The notes: generated by a model from the letters alone, not told the origin. Numbered from the stretch's first letter, positions 8,175-16,535 are shown. The stretch is DNA of 64,000 nucleotides from Christiangramia sabulilitoris (GCF_007050985.1 NZ_VHSF01000002.1:186001-250000); one strand, 5' to 3'. A program made the numbers and translations.

Positions 8175-10730
8175 ATGCCTGTAGAAGAAAAACCCGTTGT
8201 TCCACAAACCTACACCCAGGATCAGGCTTATGAAGCATCCCTGAAATATTTCAAAGGCGATGATCTGGCCGCCAGAGTTTGGGTAAATAAATATGCCCTT
8301 AAAGACTCCGATGGAAATATCTATGAACTTACTCCAGATGATATGCACAGACGTATCGCCAGGGAAATTTCCAGGGTAGAAAAGAAATACCCTAATCCAA
8401 TGAGCGAGGATGAAGTTTTTGACCTTATCAAAAATTTTAAATACATCGTGCCCCAGGGAAGTCCAATGGCAGGAATTGGCAACCCTTACCAGGTAGGGTC
8501 CCTATCCAACTGTTTTGTGATTGGGAACAATGGTGATTCAGACTCTTATGGCGGGATCATGAAGATCGACCAGGAGCAGGTACAGTTAATGAAGCGCCGG
8601 GGCGGAGTTGGTCATGACCTTTCGCACATTAGACCCAAGAGTTCTGCCGTAAAGAATTCGGCTTTAACCTCTACGGGAATTGTTCCTTTTATGGAGCGTT
8701 ATTCCAACTCTACCAGGGAAGTTGCCCAGGATGGCAGACGTGGAGCTTTGATGCTTTCTGTATCCATTAATCACCCGGATGCTGAAGATTTTATCGATGC
8801 TAAAATGGAACAGGGGAAAGTGACCGGCGCCAATGTTTCGGTTAGAATTGATGATGAATTTATGAAAGCTGTCAAAAACGACAGTAATTACACTCAAAAA
8901 TACCCGGTATTTAGCGAGAAGCCTAAATTCCAGAAAGATATTGAAGCGAACAAGCTTTGGAAAAAGATTGTTCACAACGCATGGAAATCGGCTGAACCCG
9001 GAATTCTTTTCTGGGACACTGTGATCAACGAATCTGTACCAGATTGTTATGCAGATCTTGGATACAAAACGGTTTCTACGAACCCGTGTGGTGAGATCCC
9101 GCTTTGTCCCTATGACTCATGTCGTCTTCTTGCGATCAACCTTTATTCTTATGTAGAAGATCCATTTACAGATAAGGCTAAATTCAATTTTGAGCTGTTT
9201 AAGAAACATATCGGGGCTGCACAAAGGATCATGGATGATATCATTGATCTTGAATTGGAAAAGATCGATAATATCCTTGCCAAAATAGATTCAGACCCTG
9301 AAAATGAAGAGATCAAAGCTGTAGAGAAAAACCTATGGTTAAATATCCGTCAGAAAGCATATGAAGGTCGTAGAACCGGAATCGGCATCACTGCTGAAGG
9401 TGATATGCTGGCCGGGCTCGGCATTAAATATGGTAGCAAGGAAGGGATAGACTTTTCTGTAGATATCCACAAGAATATCGCTTTAGCGGCTTACAGGGCT
9501 TCTGTTGATACCGCTAAAGAAAGAGGAGCATTCTCTATTTTCGATTCAGAAAGAGAAAAGAACAATCCTTTTATCCTGAGACTTAAGGAAGCTGATGAAA
9601 AGCTTTATTACGATATGCTGGAATATGGAAGAAGAAACATTGCTCTTCTTACCATCGCTCCTACCGGGACTACCAGTTTAATGACCCAGACAACCTCAGG
9701 TATCGAGCCTGTTTTCCTCCCCGTTTATAAGCGCAGAAGAAAAGTGAATCCAAATGATAAGAATGCGAGAGTAGATTTCGTTGACGAAGTTGGGGATTCA
9801 TGGGAAGAATATGTGGTTTTCCACCACCGTTTCAAGGAATGGATGAGTGCAAAAGGATATGATACCGATAAAAATTACAGCCAGGAAGAACTGGATAAAC
9901 TTGTAAAATTATCTCCATATTACCAGGCTACTTCCAACGATGTAGACTGGCTTAGTAAAGTACAAATGCAGGGAGCAGTGCAAAAATGGATCGACCATTC
10001 TATTAGTGTGACCATTAATCTGCCGAATGATGTAAGTGAAGATCTGGTTGGCAAACTATATCTTGAAGCCTGGGAAGCCGGTTGCAAGGGAGTAACTGTT
10101 TACCGTGATGGTTCAAGATCTGGAGTACTTATTTCCAACGAAGAGAAAAAAGACGAAGAGGCTGAGGAAACCGGTGGATCCTTCCCTCTTAAAAGACCGG
10201 AAGTATTAACTGCAGATGTTGTGCGTTTCCAGAATAATAAGGACAAATGGATCGCCTTTATAGGACTTGTAGATGGTCGCCCTTATGAGATCTTTACAGG
10301 TTTCGCCGATGATGAAGAAGGAATTCTTATCCCACGCTGGGTTAATGAAGGATATATCATCAAGGCCAGAAATGATGACGGAACTTCGCGTTACGATTTC
10401 CAGTATGAGAATAAGCGTGGATACAAAACTACCATCGAGGGTCTTTCGCATAAGTTCAATCCGGAGTTCTGGAACTACGCGAAACTTATCTCCAGTACGC
10501 TTCGTCATGGTATGTCTATAGATAACGTGGTAGACCTCATTAACAGCCTTCAGCTTGATAGTGAATCTATCAACACCTGGAAGAATGGTGTGGTAAGAGC
10601 TCTTAAGCGCTATATCGCAGACGGTACTGTTGCTAAAAAGGAAAAGTGCAGCAATTGTAGCTCTTCAAATCTTATCTATCAGGAAGGATGCTTAACCTGT
10701 AAGGATTGTGGTTCTTCCAAGTGTGGTTAA
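8175..10730 (+). CDS. nrdJ: Adenosylcobalamin-dependent (class II) ribonucleoside-diphosphate reductase
   Basis: 851 residues. It reduces ribonucleotides to deoxyribonucleotides using a thiyl radical generated by adenosylcobalamin, and needs no oxygen. Visible active-site features match class II enzymes: the redox Cys113 (GSLSNCFVIG), the NPCGE motif with radical Cys305 (Asn303, Glu307), and Cys316 eleven residues later (CPYDSC) as the second redox cysteine. The sequences IAPTGTTSLM and TTSGIEPVF form the substrate phosphate loops. The C-terminal tail contains CxxC pairs (CSNC, CKDC, ending KCG) that reload the active site. It is a single gene flanked by terminators. No nrdR or cobalamin gene is adjacent. 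Confidence 0.96.
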   Translation: MPVEEKPVVPQTYTQDQAYEASLKYFKGDDLAARVWVNKYALKDSDGNIYELTPDDMHRRIAREISRVEKKYPNPMSEDEVFDLIKNFKYIVPQGSPMAGIGNPYQVGSLSNCFVIGNNGDSDSYGGIMKIDQEQVQLMKRRGGVGHDLSHIRPKSSAVKNSALTSTGIVPFMERYSNSTREVAQDGRRGALMLSVSINHPDAEDFIDAKMEQGKVTGANVSVRIDDEFMKAVKNDSNYTQKYPVFSEKPKFQKDIEANKLWKKIVHNAWKSAEPGILFWDTVINESVPDCYADLGYKTVSTNPCGEIPLCPYDSCRLLAINLYSYVEDPFTDKAKFNFELFKKHIGAAQRIMDDIIDLELEKIDNILAKIDSDPENEEIKAVEKNLWLNIRQKAYEGRRTGIGITAEGDMLAGLGIKYGSKEGIDFSVDIHKNIALAAYRASVDTAKERGAFSIFDSEREKNNPFILRLKEADEKLYYDMLEYGRRNIALLTIAPTGTTSLMTQTTSGIEPVFLPVYKRRRKVNPNDKNARVDFVDEVGDSWEEYVVFHHRFKEWMSAKGYDTDKNYSQEELDKLVKLSPYYQATSNDVDWLSKVQMQGAVQKWIDHSISVTINLPNDVSEDLVGKLYLEAWEAGCKGVTVYRDGSRSGVLISNEEKKDEEAEETGGSFPLKRPEVLTADVVRFQNNKDKWIAFIGLVDGRPYEIFTGFADDEEGILIPRWVNEGYIIKARNDDGTSRYDFQYENKRGYKTTIEGLSHKFNPEFWNYAKLISSTLRHGMSIDNVVDLINSLQLDSESINTWKNGVVRALKRYIADGTVAKKEKCSNCSSSNLIYQEGCLTCKDCGSSKCG

Positions 10731-10748
10731 ATTACTGATATAACTTCT

Positions 10749-10784
10749 AAAAAAGGTCCTGGCATTTAGCGGGACCTTTTTTGT
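10749..10784 (+). terminator. Rho-independent terminator after nrdJ
   Basis: Six A, then GGTCCTG pairing with CGGGACC (one wobble) across a short loop, then six T. It sits 19 bases past the nrdJ stop codon. Confidence 0.85.
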
Positions 10785-10799
10785 TGTGGTAATTATTGT

Positions 10800-10877
10800 T
10801 AGAATATTTTAAAAAGTATTCTACGGCAAGTTCTAAAATAGAGAACTTTAATTATCTTTGTTCTAGATTTTTTAGAA
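10800..10877 (+). promoter_or_regulatory. higBA promoter with three inverted repeats (candidate autoregulatory operators)
   Basis: An exact Bacteroidota -7 box, TATCTTTG, lies at 10853-10860, 16 bases before the higB ATG. Around it are three inverted repeats built on TTCTA/TAGAA: TAGAATA-N10-TATTCTA at 10800-10823, AAGTTCT-N7-AGAACTT at 10828-10848, and TTCTA-N7-TAGAA at 10861-10877. Antitoxins of this class are known to repress their own promoter, so these are the likely HigA sites; that is inferred from position and symmetry. Confidence 0.7.
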
Positions 10878-11173
10878 TGAAAAGAATAGTTTCAAAAAAG
10901 ACATTAAGAGAATTCTGGGAGAAACATTCTGATTCAGAACAGTATTTAAAAACCTGGTACGAAACAGCTAAAACTGCCAATTGGAATTCTCCGAATGATT
11001 TAAAGAAAACTTATATAAATGCCAGCATTTTAAAAGATAGTAGAGTCGTTTTCAACATAAAAGGAAACTCATATAGACTAATCGTAAAATTTAATTACGA
11101 TAGACAATGGGCCTTTATAAGATTTGTTGGAACACACGCAGAATATGATAAAATAGATGCTGAAACAATTTAA
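10877..11173 (+). CDS. higB: HigB-type toxin (ribosome-dependent mRNA interferase)
   Basis: 98 residues. The start chosen is the ATG at 10877 because it gives the usual HigB beginning (MKRIVSKKTLREFWEKH) and lies just downstream of the promoter box; an in-frame TTG upstream at 10796 would precede the promoter. The body matches the HigB family: KTYINASILKDSRVVFNIKG, then RLIVKFNYDRQWAFIRFVGTH, with the basic and aromatic residues expected of RelE-fold nucleases and the terminal HAEYDKID typical of the family. Family knowledge: it cleaves mRNA on the ribosome. The antitoxin gene follows 11 bases later. Intact, with no frameshift. Confidence 0.92.
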   Translation: MKRIVSKKTLREFWEKHSDSEQYLKTWYETAKTANWNSPNDLKKTYINASILKDSRVVFNIKGNSYRLIVKFNYDRQWAFIRFVGTHAEYDKIDAETI

Positions 11174-11184
11174 AAATTAGAGTT

Positions 11185-11553
11185 ATGAATATTAAACCTT
11201 TAAAAAATGAACAAGATTACGACAAAGCTTTAGAAAGGCTTGAGGTAATATTTGATGCTCCAGCTAATTCACCAGAAGGAGACGAGGCAGAAATTCTCTC
11301 AATGTTAATAGATAATTACGAAAATGAAAATTATCCTATAGAAGCTCCAGATCCAATTGAAGCTATCAAAATCAGGATGGAGGAAATGAACCTAAAACAA
11401 AAAGATTTAGTTGGTATAATTGGCGGAAAAAGCAGAGTTTCAGAAATCTTGAATAAAAAGAAAAGATTGACCGTAGACATGATTAGAGAATTGGAAAGAA
11501 TTCTACACATCTCTGCTTCAGTATTGGTAACGAATTACCAGTTATCGAAGTAA
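11185..11553 (+). CDS. higA: HigA-type antitoxin with XRE helix-turn-helix
   Basis: 122 residues. The N-terminal part (NEQDYDKALERLEVIFDAP) is the acidic helical region that masks HigB in this family. The C-terminal part carries the DNA-binding domain: IKIRMEEMNLKQKDLVGIIG, then KSRVSEILNKKKRLTVDMIR, a canonical Cro/C1 helix-turn-helix. It neutralises the toxin and represses the shared promoter (family knowledge). Toxin-first order is the normal HigBA arrangement. No terminator was identified directly after it; repeat-rich intergenic DNA follows. Confidence 0.92.
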   Translation: MNIKPLKNEQDYDKALERLEVIFDAPANSPEGDEAEILSMLIDNYENENYPIEAPDPIEAIKIRMEEMNLKQKDLVGIIGGKSRVSEILNKKKRLTVDMIRELERILHISASVLVTNYQLSK

Positions 11554-11747
11554 AGAAATAGCAAATAATAATGGTTCATTACTAATAAGAGGCACCATTA
11601 TTAAGATACAAATTAACCTGACCAACAATCCAATTCTAAGCCGACTCCAGATTCATCGAGATATCTCCCTTTTTTGGCCAACTGGCGATAACCTAGATCG
11701 ATAAATCGTTCTGATAATCCTCAAACTACATTCGTATCAACGACCAT

Positions 11748-11813
11748 AGACCCTGAAATAAATTCAGAGTGACGGTGACTTTTTTCGTCATGCTGAAGTA
11801 GTTTCAGCATCTT
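11748..11813. repeat. Dispersed inverted repeat, CTGAA/TTCAG type
   Basis: The left arm (AGACCCTGAAATAAATTCAG then AGTGACG) is an imperfect reverse complement of the right arm (CGTCATGCTGAAGTAGTTTC then AGCATCTT). A related copy occurs at 31047-31131, so this is a repeat family rather than a single hairpin. Confidence 0.7.
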
Positions 11814-11940
11814 ATCAATCATCAAAATCTTAACTACCTGGGAAGTAAGAAATCTAACCCAAAAACATACTTTCTATCATTCAATGCGAAACGTAGTAAA
11901 GCGAAAAACCTTAAAACAACAATACCCTACCTAAAACTGG

Positions 11941-12008
11941 AGATTCCTCCTATCGTCGGAACGACAGCCGATTCGTACAGAGCGAAACGTAGTGAAGAGA
12001 AGAATCTT
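11941..12008. repeat. Dispersed inverted repeat, GATTCCTCC...GAAGAATCT type, copy 1
   Basis: The left arm AGATTCCTCCTATCGTCGGA and the right arm ending AGTGAAGAGAAGAATCT form an imperfect inverted repeat around ACGACAGCCGATTCGTACAGAGCG. It is about 80% alike to the copy at 12037-12106, by eye. Confidence 0.75.
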
Positions 12009-12036
12009 TACAAAAATAACTTTATTCTTTCCAGTG

Positions 12037-12106
12037 GAGATTCCTCCTGCCGTCGGAATGACAACCATTTGTCATTCAGAGCGAAGCGCAGTGTAGCGAA
12101 GAATCT
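12037..12106. repeat. Dispersed inverted repeat, GATTCCTCC...GAAGAATCT type, copy 2
   Basis: The outer arms GAGATTC and GAATCTC are perfect; the inner segments GGAATGACA and TGTCATTC also pair. The architecture is the same as in copy 1, with 28 bases between the copies. I know similar GAGATTCCTC...GAATCTC elements from flavobacterial intergenic regions; no transposase is attached. Confidence 0.78.
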
Positions 12107-12146
12107 CTTGCAGATTGATTATTGCTCATTGATCATTGTTACTGTA

Positions 12147-14729
12147 TTATTGAATCCTCACACTTCTGATGCCAACAGCATGCGGCTGCTGAAGTTGCTC
12201 CTCTTCTAATCCCGGTCCTATGGAAAACTGGATCGCTTCTACCTCCTCCATTTTTAGACCACCTTTATAGGAATGATCAAAGTAATAAGGCAGAAATCCG
12301 GGATATGGTCGCGGCAACGTAACCGTTCTTACCGGTTCGAGATCTTTAAGATCGACCTTTATTTCCTGTAATTCTTCTGAAAGTTCAATGGTCTTTCCAA
12401 AGGCCGCTCCGTTTCTCATTATCAAAGCTACCTGGATTTTACCAGAGGCATCTGCCAGGCTTCTCGCCTCAAGAATCAGTTTATTTTTATCTGATATTGA
12501 TCTTGCTTGCAGTTTATCTAAAAAGTTATACCTGAAGGAATAATCGTCAACAGGATCTGCATGCAGGTTTTCAATATCCTCCTCGAATAACTTATCCATT
12601 CTAACCTGGAATTCCGCTTCATTAGGACCTACCGGGACTACATTATTCCCCCTGTTCCATCCCCTTACTACATTACCTGAATCTGTGGCCGCGTTAAAAA
12701 GATTGACCGGAATTCCTTGATCCAGAATAGCAGTTTCAAATTGCAGATCTGAATGGAAGTCCCAGTCGTCAGGGCTACCTTTTACTCCTCCTGGAAAAGT
12801 AAAATTTCCAGCGGTGGTAGAAACGATGATCCTGTATTTCAGGAAACCATTGTTCAGCATACTTTCGGGCACTTGTGCAGAATAATCATAATTGTTTTCG
12901 GCTTGCAATTCTATAGACTCATAATTATTCCCATTCTGTAACCAGGCTTCAACTTTAGTGACAGGATCTTTAGAAACCAAGGTCGCTTTGATCCTGATAG
13001 GTGTGCCCTCTGTAATTGTGGTCCCCGGTTCGTGAACCAGGTAGGTCTTGTCTACCGTGCTTTTCTGCGCCTCGAAGACTGACAGGTCGTAATTTTTATC
13101 GTGATCGTACGCGGAAATTTCAAATTCTATCCCTTCAGCTTTCAGCAAATATGTGCCTGGAGCGACTTCAAATTGTTTTCCTTGCGCCTGGATCGAAGTA
13201 TTATTTCCTTCATTTAATCCTGAAACCTCGAAATTTTCAGCCAGGTCTTTAAGGTGCAGCTCCATCTTATTTTCTTTCCAGCTAATCACCGAAACAGTTT
13301 TCTCCAGACTATTGCTGCCAAACGGATTTCTAATAAGAATTGGGTCTGGCATTACTTCTAACCTCCATACTCCATCTTCCAGTTTATCCAGGAAATAAGC
13401 ACCTTTACCTTCATACTTTGCAATTTCAGAATTTCCATGTCCCGCGATTTGCATTAATTCAGAAACCTGCTTTGGTTCAACTCCAGTTGAATTCGTGTAA
13501 ATAAATTTTTCTCCGGAATTATAAGTGGCAACATCGCCTTGATAACTGATCTTAAAATCCCCAAATTCAAGATTTTCAGGATAAGTTCCAAGATCCTCAT
13601 TCATAGGAACCTTATGAAAGATCTCTGAAGCGATCATCAGCGCCAGCGCCTTGTGCGGAGTATAATTCAGGTTCATATAATGCGTATTGTACTCGGTATT
13701 GGCATAGGCTAGAAACGTTGGATCATAGGCAAAATGTGTTGCCAGCTGTATTCCGGCTTCCCTGAAACTCCTCGCCATTGCCGGATACATATAAGATCTA
13801 TTCACATCTGCTGCATCGAACTCATACACCAGTTTGGCCTTATTATTTTCTTCGATAACACCGTCAAACGGAATATTATAATCATTCACATTTGGCAAAA
13901 GATTACCCTGCAATTCCTTCTGAAAACCAAGCCCCGTGGGATACCACTGGAAGGTTCCCCCATCTATTTCTGAAGTGAAATAAGTTTCGGTAAGATGTAC
14001 GCTATGGCTCACATTATAAAAGATCGGCTTTTTCGTACCGGTACTTCTCATCGCCCTAACCATTTTATTGATGAACGATTTCACCTCCTCTGGAGTCCCG
14101 CGGTGATGCGGTTCATTACTGATCTCAAAGGCAATCAGATTCGGTTCGTTCTTATAGGCAACACCAGTGTAAGGGTTCACATGCTCAAGAAACTGACTCA
14201 GATAATTCTCCTGTGCCTTGATGGCTTCAGGATCGATAAGACTATTTTCTTTTCCATATTTGTTGGAAAATCCCGGAGTATCTTCATCAGGCTCGGGCCA
14301 GCCGTTTCCCCAGTAGGCAATGGGGGTGATCACATAATTGATGTCGCGCTTCTTTAATTCGTTCAGCAAATAATCGAAGGCCTCTAAATGCTCATTTTCG
14401 ATCAGATTTCCCTTTTCATCACTTATTTCGGTATCCCAGACATGAAGGCGGTACAGGTCAAAGTTCAACCGGGTGAAATGATAGATATCCTTATTCATTT
14501 CAGCTTTGATATCTAAACCTTTCTTTTCTGCCGATCTATAAGCATGTGCAAAGGGCGAAGAATAATTTACCCCGAAACCATGAACTTCTTCGTCGTTATG
14601 ACCCCATCTCATGATGCCGGAATCATCTACATAAACATCTCCCTTTTGTTGATTTTGTGCGCTTAATCCGGTTAGAGCCATGATTAAACTAAGAGTCCAA
14701 AGGTAAAAATTCAATTTTAGTTTTGTCAT
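12147..14729 (-). CDS. Secreted glycoside hydrolase, GH5-like clan A enzyme
   Basis: 860 residues with a Sec signal peptide (cleavage near LSA-QNQ). The catalytic barrel covers about 35-400: YRLHVWDTEISD, ITPIAYWGNGW, then FEISNEPHHRG with candidate acid/base Glu206 in an NEP motif, and KLVYEFDAADVNRS with candidate nucleophile Glu303. The rest is beta-rich (Ig-like TLVSKDPVTKVEAWLQNG and a jelly-roll-like tail), suggesting accessory binding modules. No lipoprotein cysteine and no T9SS tail are visible, so it is periplasmic or released. It follows the TIM-barrel gene by 17 bases in one transcript next to the galactose genes. Substrate is unknown; a beta-galactoside or mannoside is inferred from context only. 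Confidence 0.75.
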   Translation of the reverse strand: MTKLKLNFYLWTLSLIMALTGLSAQNQQKGDVYVDDSGIMRWGHNDEEVHGFGVNYSSPFAHAYRSAEKKGLDIKAEMNKDIYHFTRLNFDLYRLHVWDTEISDEKGNLIENEHLEAFDYLLNELKKRDINYVITPIAYWGNGWPEPDEDTPGFSNKYGKENSLIDPEAIKAQENYLSQFLEHVNPYTGVAYKNEPNLIAFEISNEPHHRGTPEEVKSFINKMVRAMRSTGTKKPIFYNVSHSVHLTETYFTSEIDGGTFQWYPTGLGFQKELQGNLLPNVNDYNIPFDGVIEENNKAKLVYEFDAADVNRSYMYPAMARSFREAGIQLATHFAYDPTFLAYANTEYNTHYMNLNYTPHKALALMIASEIFHKVPMNEDLGTYPENLEFGDFKISYQGDVATYNSGEKFIYTNSTGVEPKQVSELMQIAGHGNSEIAKYEGKGAYFLDKLEDGVWRLEVMPDPILIRNPFGSNSLEKTVSVISWKENKMELHLKDLAENFEVSGLNEGNNTSIQAQGKQFEVAPGTYLLKAEGIEFEISAYDHDKNYDLSVFEAQKSTVDKTYLVHEPGTTITEGTPIRIKATLVSKDPVTKVEAWLQNGNNYESIELQAENNYDYSAQVPESMLNNGFLKYRIIVSTTAGNFTFPGGVKGSPDDWDFHSDLQFETAILDQGIPVNLFNAATDSGNVVRGWNRGNNVVPVGPNEAEFQVRMDKLFEEDIENLHADPVDDYSFRYNFLDKLQARSISDKNKLILEARSLADASGKIQVALIMRNGAAFGKTIELSEELQEIKVDLKDLEPVRTVTLPRPYPGFLPYYFDHSYKGGLKMEEVEAIQFSIGPGLEEEQLQQPHAVGIRSVRIQ

Positions 14730-14746
14730 TCGAGGTGAGTATTCAA

Positions 14747-15646
14747 TTAAATATCACAGATCTGTATGCCTTCACGAAGAGCCGCTAGCTTATCATCATA
14801 AGTTGGAATAAATTCCTGAGCTACAAATCCGTCAAACCCGGTAGCATGAATAGCTTCCATAATGGCGGGATAATTCAATTCCTGGGAATCATTTATCTCG
14901 TTCCTGCCGGGCACTCCCCCGGTATGATAATGATTTATGTATTGGTAATTTTCCCGGATGGTTCTAATCACATCCCCTTCCATGATCTGCATATGATAAA
15001 TATCGTAGAGCAGTTTAAAGTTAGGTTTGTTCAGCCTTTTAGCCAGTTTCACTCCCCAATCTGTGTGATCGCACATATAATCTTTGTGGTCTACTTTACT
15101 GTTGAGCAGTTCCATGACCAGATTTACATTTAGTTCCCGGGCATAGTCCAGTAAAGGAGTAAGGCCTTTTACACAATTGGTAATTCCAGTCGCCTCGTCC
15201 ATCCCATTTCGATTTCCCGAAAAGCAAATGACATTCCTGATTTTACGTTCCGAAGCCTTTTTAATAAGACCTCTATACTTTTCCTGAAGGACAGCGTGAT
15301 TCTTCAGATCGTTAAAACCTTCGGTTATACTGGCAAATACATCTGTAGCCATAGTACACACCAGGCCTTCTTTTTCTACGGTATCCCATTCAGATGGCTT
15401 TAAAAGATCAATGCCCTTTAGTCCCATTTTCGCACAGGCTTTGGCAAACTTTTCAAGCGGGATATCTTGGTAACACCACCTGCAAACCGAATGGTTAATT
15501 TTTCCCGAAATGGAATAAGGAATCCATACCTCAGTCTTTGAATTTAGTTCTGAGGCAAAAACACCTGAAATACCGGGAACACTTAGAATCCCTGCACCCA
15601 GGCTAAGATTCTTAAGCAATTTTCTTCTGTTCAATCGATCTGCCAT
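14747..15646 (-). CDS. Exported xylose-isomerase-like TIM-barrel protein (hydroxypyruvate isomerase family)
   Basis: 299 residues. The N-terminus NRRKLLKNLSLGAG (Arg7-Arg8) is a twin-arginine-type signal followed by a hydrophobic stretch ending VFASEL. The body is an AP-endonuclease-2/xylose-isomerase-like barrel: MGLKGIDLLKPSEWD, NVNLVMELLNSKVDHKDYMC, KLLYDIYHMQIMEGD, YHTGGVPGRNEI, and GFDGFVAQEFIP near the end. The conserved Glu, Asp and His of these segments are the usual metal and substrate ligands. It is first in a two-gene operon with the GH5-like hydrolase and carries the shared palindrome 28 bases upstream of its start. It may isomerise or epimerise a sugar released by the hydrolase; unproven. 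Confidence 0.82.
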   Translation of the reverse strand: MADRLNRRKLLKNLSLGAGILSVPGISGVFASELNSKTEVWIPYSISGKINHSVCRWCYQDIPLEKFAKACAKMGLKGIDLLKPSEWDTVEKEGLVCTMATDVFASITEGFNDLKNHAVLQEKYRGLIKKASERKIRNVICFSGNRNGMDEATGITNCVKGLTPLLDYARELNVNLVMELLNSKVDHKDYMCDHTDWGVKLAKRLNKPNFKLLYDIYHMQIMEGDVIRTIRENYQYINHYHTGGVPGRNEINDSQELNYPAIMEAIHATGFDGFVAQEFIPTYDDKLAALREGIQICDI

Positions 15647-15673
15647 GGCATATATTTTTCTAAAATTAAGAAT

Positions 15674-15692
15674 AAATGTAAATATTACAATT
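15674..15692 (-). promoter_or_regulatory. Candidate NUDIX-regulator operator upstream of the TIM-barrel/GH5 operon
   Basis: AAATGTA-AATAT-TACAATT is a 19-base inverted repeat with one mismatch, the same form as the site at 16485-16503. It lies 28 bases before the TIM-barrel start. A near-consensus -7 box on the reverse strand (TAATTTTA, 15661-15668) lies directly downstream in the direction of transcription, so binding here would block the promoter. Confidence 0.6.
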
Positions 15693-15722
15693 ATTATTCA
15701 GAAAAATAATACCAGGTAAAGA

Positions 15723-16427
15723 TCAGGCTATTTCGAAGTTGTATCCCGATTTTAAAAGTTTCTGATAATTCTCGTAATTGAATTTGTATAAAAAGGCGCC
15801 TCTTTTACTTGTGGACTTATCTTTCTCGTCCAGTTTTTCCAAGACATTAAATGAAAAAACCTTTTTCCTGAAATTTCTTGGGTCGAGTTCTTTCTGGTAG
15901 ATCGCTTCGTATAATAACTGTAGCTGCGGGATGGTGAATTTCTCCGGCAGTAATTCGAATCCAATGGGCTGATACCTGGCATTTTGCCTTAATTGTCTTA
16001 ACGCGTCCTGTACCATAAGATCATGATCCAGAATTAAAGCAGGCAGATCATCAATTTCGAACCATTTAGCACCATGTTCTTCTACTACCTGTTCATTATA
16101 ATCATCGATCCTGATCAAAGCATATTGGGCTACTGAAATACAGCGATAACCGGGATCCCTGTCCTTTTTGCCATAACTTTTTAATTGCTGCATAAATACA
16201 TTCTCGAGCCCGGTAGCTTCATGCAATACCCTTTGTCCTGCTACCTCAAGGTCTTCGTCCAGCCGAACAAAACTCCCTATCAGGGACCACTCTCCGCTTA
16301 AAGGTTCTACTTTCCTCTTAAATACCAGAAGTTTTAATTTACCTTGGTGTAAACCGAAAATGATACAATCTGTGGCCACATACATTTTCTCTTTCACCTG
16401 ATAGAAATCCGGGGTATTTTGAGTCAT
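15723..16427 (-). CDS. NUDIX-fold transcriptional regulator (NrtR/AraR-like), probable galactoside regulator
   Basis: 234 residues. An N-terminal NUDIX domain (CIIFGLHQGKLKLLVFKR, then EWSLIGSFVRLDE) is joined to a C-terminal winged helix with the NrtR-type segment FTIPQLQLLYEAIYQKELD and RNFRKKVF. The NUDIX box is degenerate: at residues 66-71 the catalytic RExxEE reads RVLHEA, so hydrolysis is probably lost and the domain likely serves as a ligand sensor. Family knowledge: B. thetaiotaomicron AraR is such a protein and controls arabinose genes. Here the gene lies between the GH5-like operon and divergent galK-galT, and a shared palindrome precedes both. It is therefore inferred to control galactose or galactoside use. 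Confidence 0.88.
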   Translation of the reverse strand: MTQNTPDFYQVKEKMYVATDCIIFGLHQGKLKLLVFKRKVEPLSGEWSLIGSFVRLDEDLEVAGQRVLHEATGLENVFMQQLKSYGKKDRDPGYRCISVAQYALIRIDDYNEQVVEEHGAKWFEIDDLPALILDHDLMVQDALRQLRQNARYQPIGFELLPEKFTIPQLQLLYEAIYQKELDPRNFRKKVFSFNVLEKLDEKDKSTSKRGAFLYKFNYENYQKLLKSGYNFEIA

Positions 16428-16484
16428 TTTTAAATTTAAATTTTGATAAAGATAGAGATTTCAAAATTTTTCAAAAATCATATT

Positions 16485-16513
16485 AAATGTATATTTTACA
16501 TTTATTACCTTTG
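16485..16513 (+). promoter_or_regulatory. galK promoter with overlapping perfect palindrome (candidate NUDIX-regulator operator)
   Basis: AAATGTA-TATTT-TACATTT (16485-16503) is a perfect 7-5-7 inverted repeat. Two bases later comes an exact -7 box, TACCTTTG (16506-16513). The palindrome covers the -10 to -35 area, a repressor-like position. It is also 57 bases upstream of the divergent regulator gene, so autoregulation is possible. Confidence 0.72.
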
Positions 16514-16535
16514 AGTTGATATCAAAAAAAATATT

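Larger units (their letters stand above)
11554..12146. other. 593-base gene-free stretch filled with degenerate dispersed repeats
   Basis: No convincing gene. It holds one long inverted repeat (11748-11813), two copies of a second inverted repeat (11941-12008, 12037-12106) and a decayed half copy around 11878-11910. The remaining DNA (11554-11747) shows nothing recognisable. Repeat build-up next to a toxin-antitoxin pair suggests a tolerated insertion zone. Confidence 0.6.

Noticed and set aside
11878-12106. Repeats considered as a CRISPR array
   Set aside because: The copies are imperfect inverted repeats of about 70 bases with unequal spacing, there are no unique spacers of constant size, and no cas genes are present.
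13995-14357. 120-codon plus-strand frame inside the GH5-like gene
   Set aside because: Antisense shadow of the catalytic domain; no family features or promoter.
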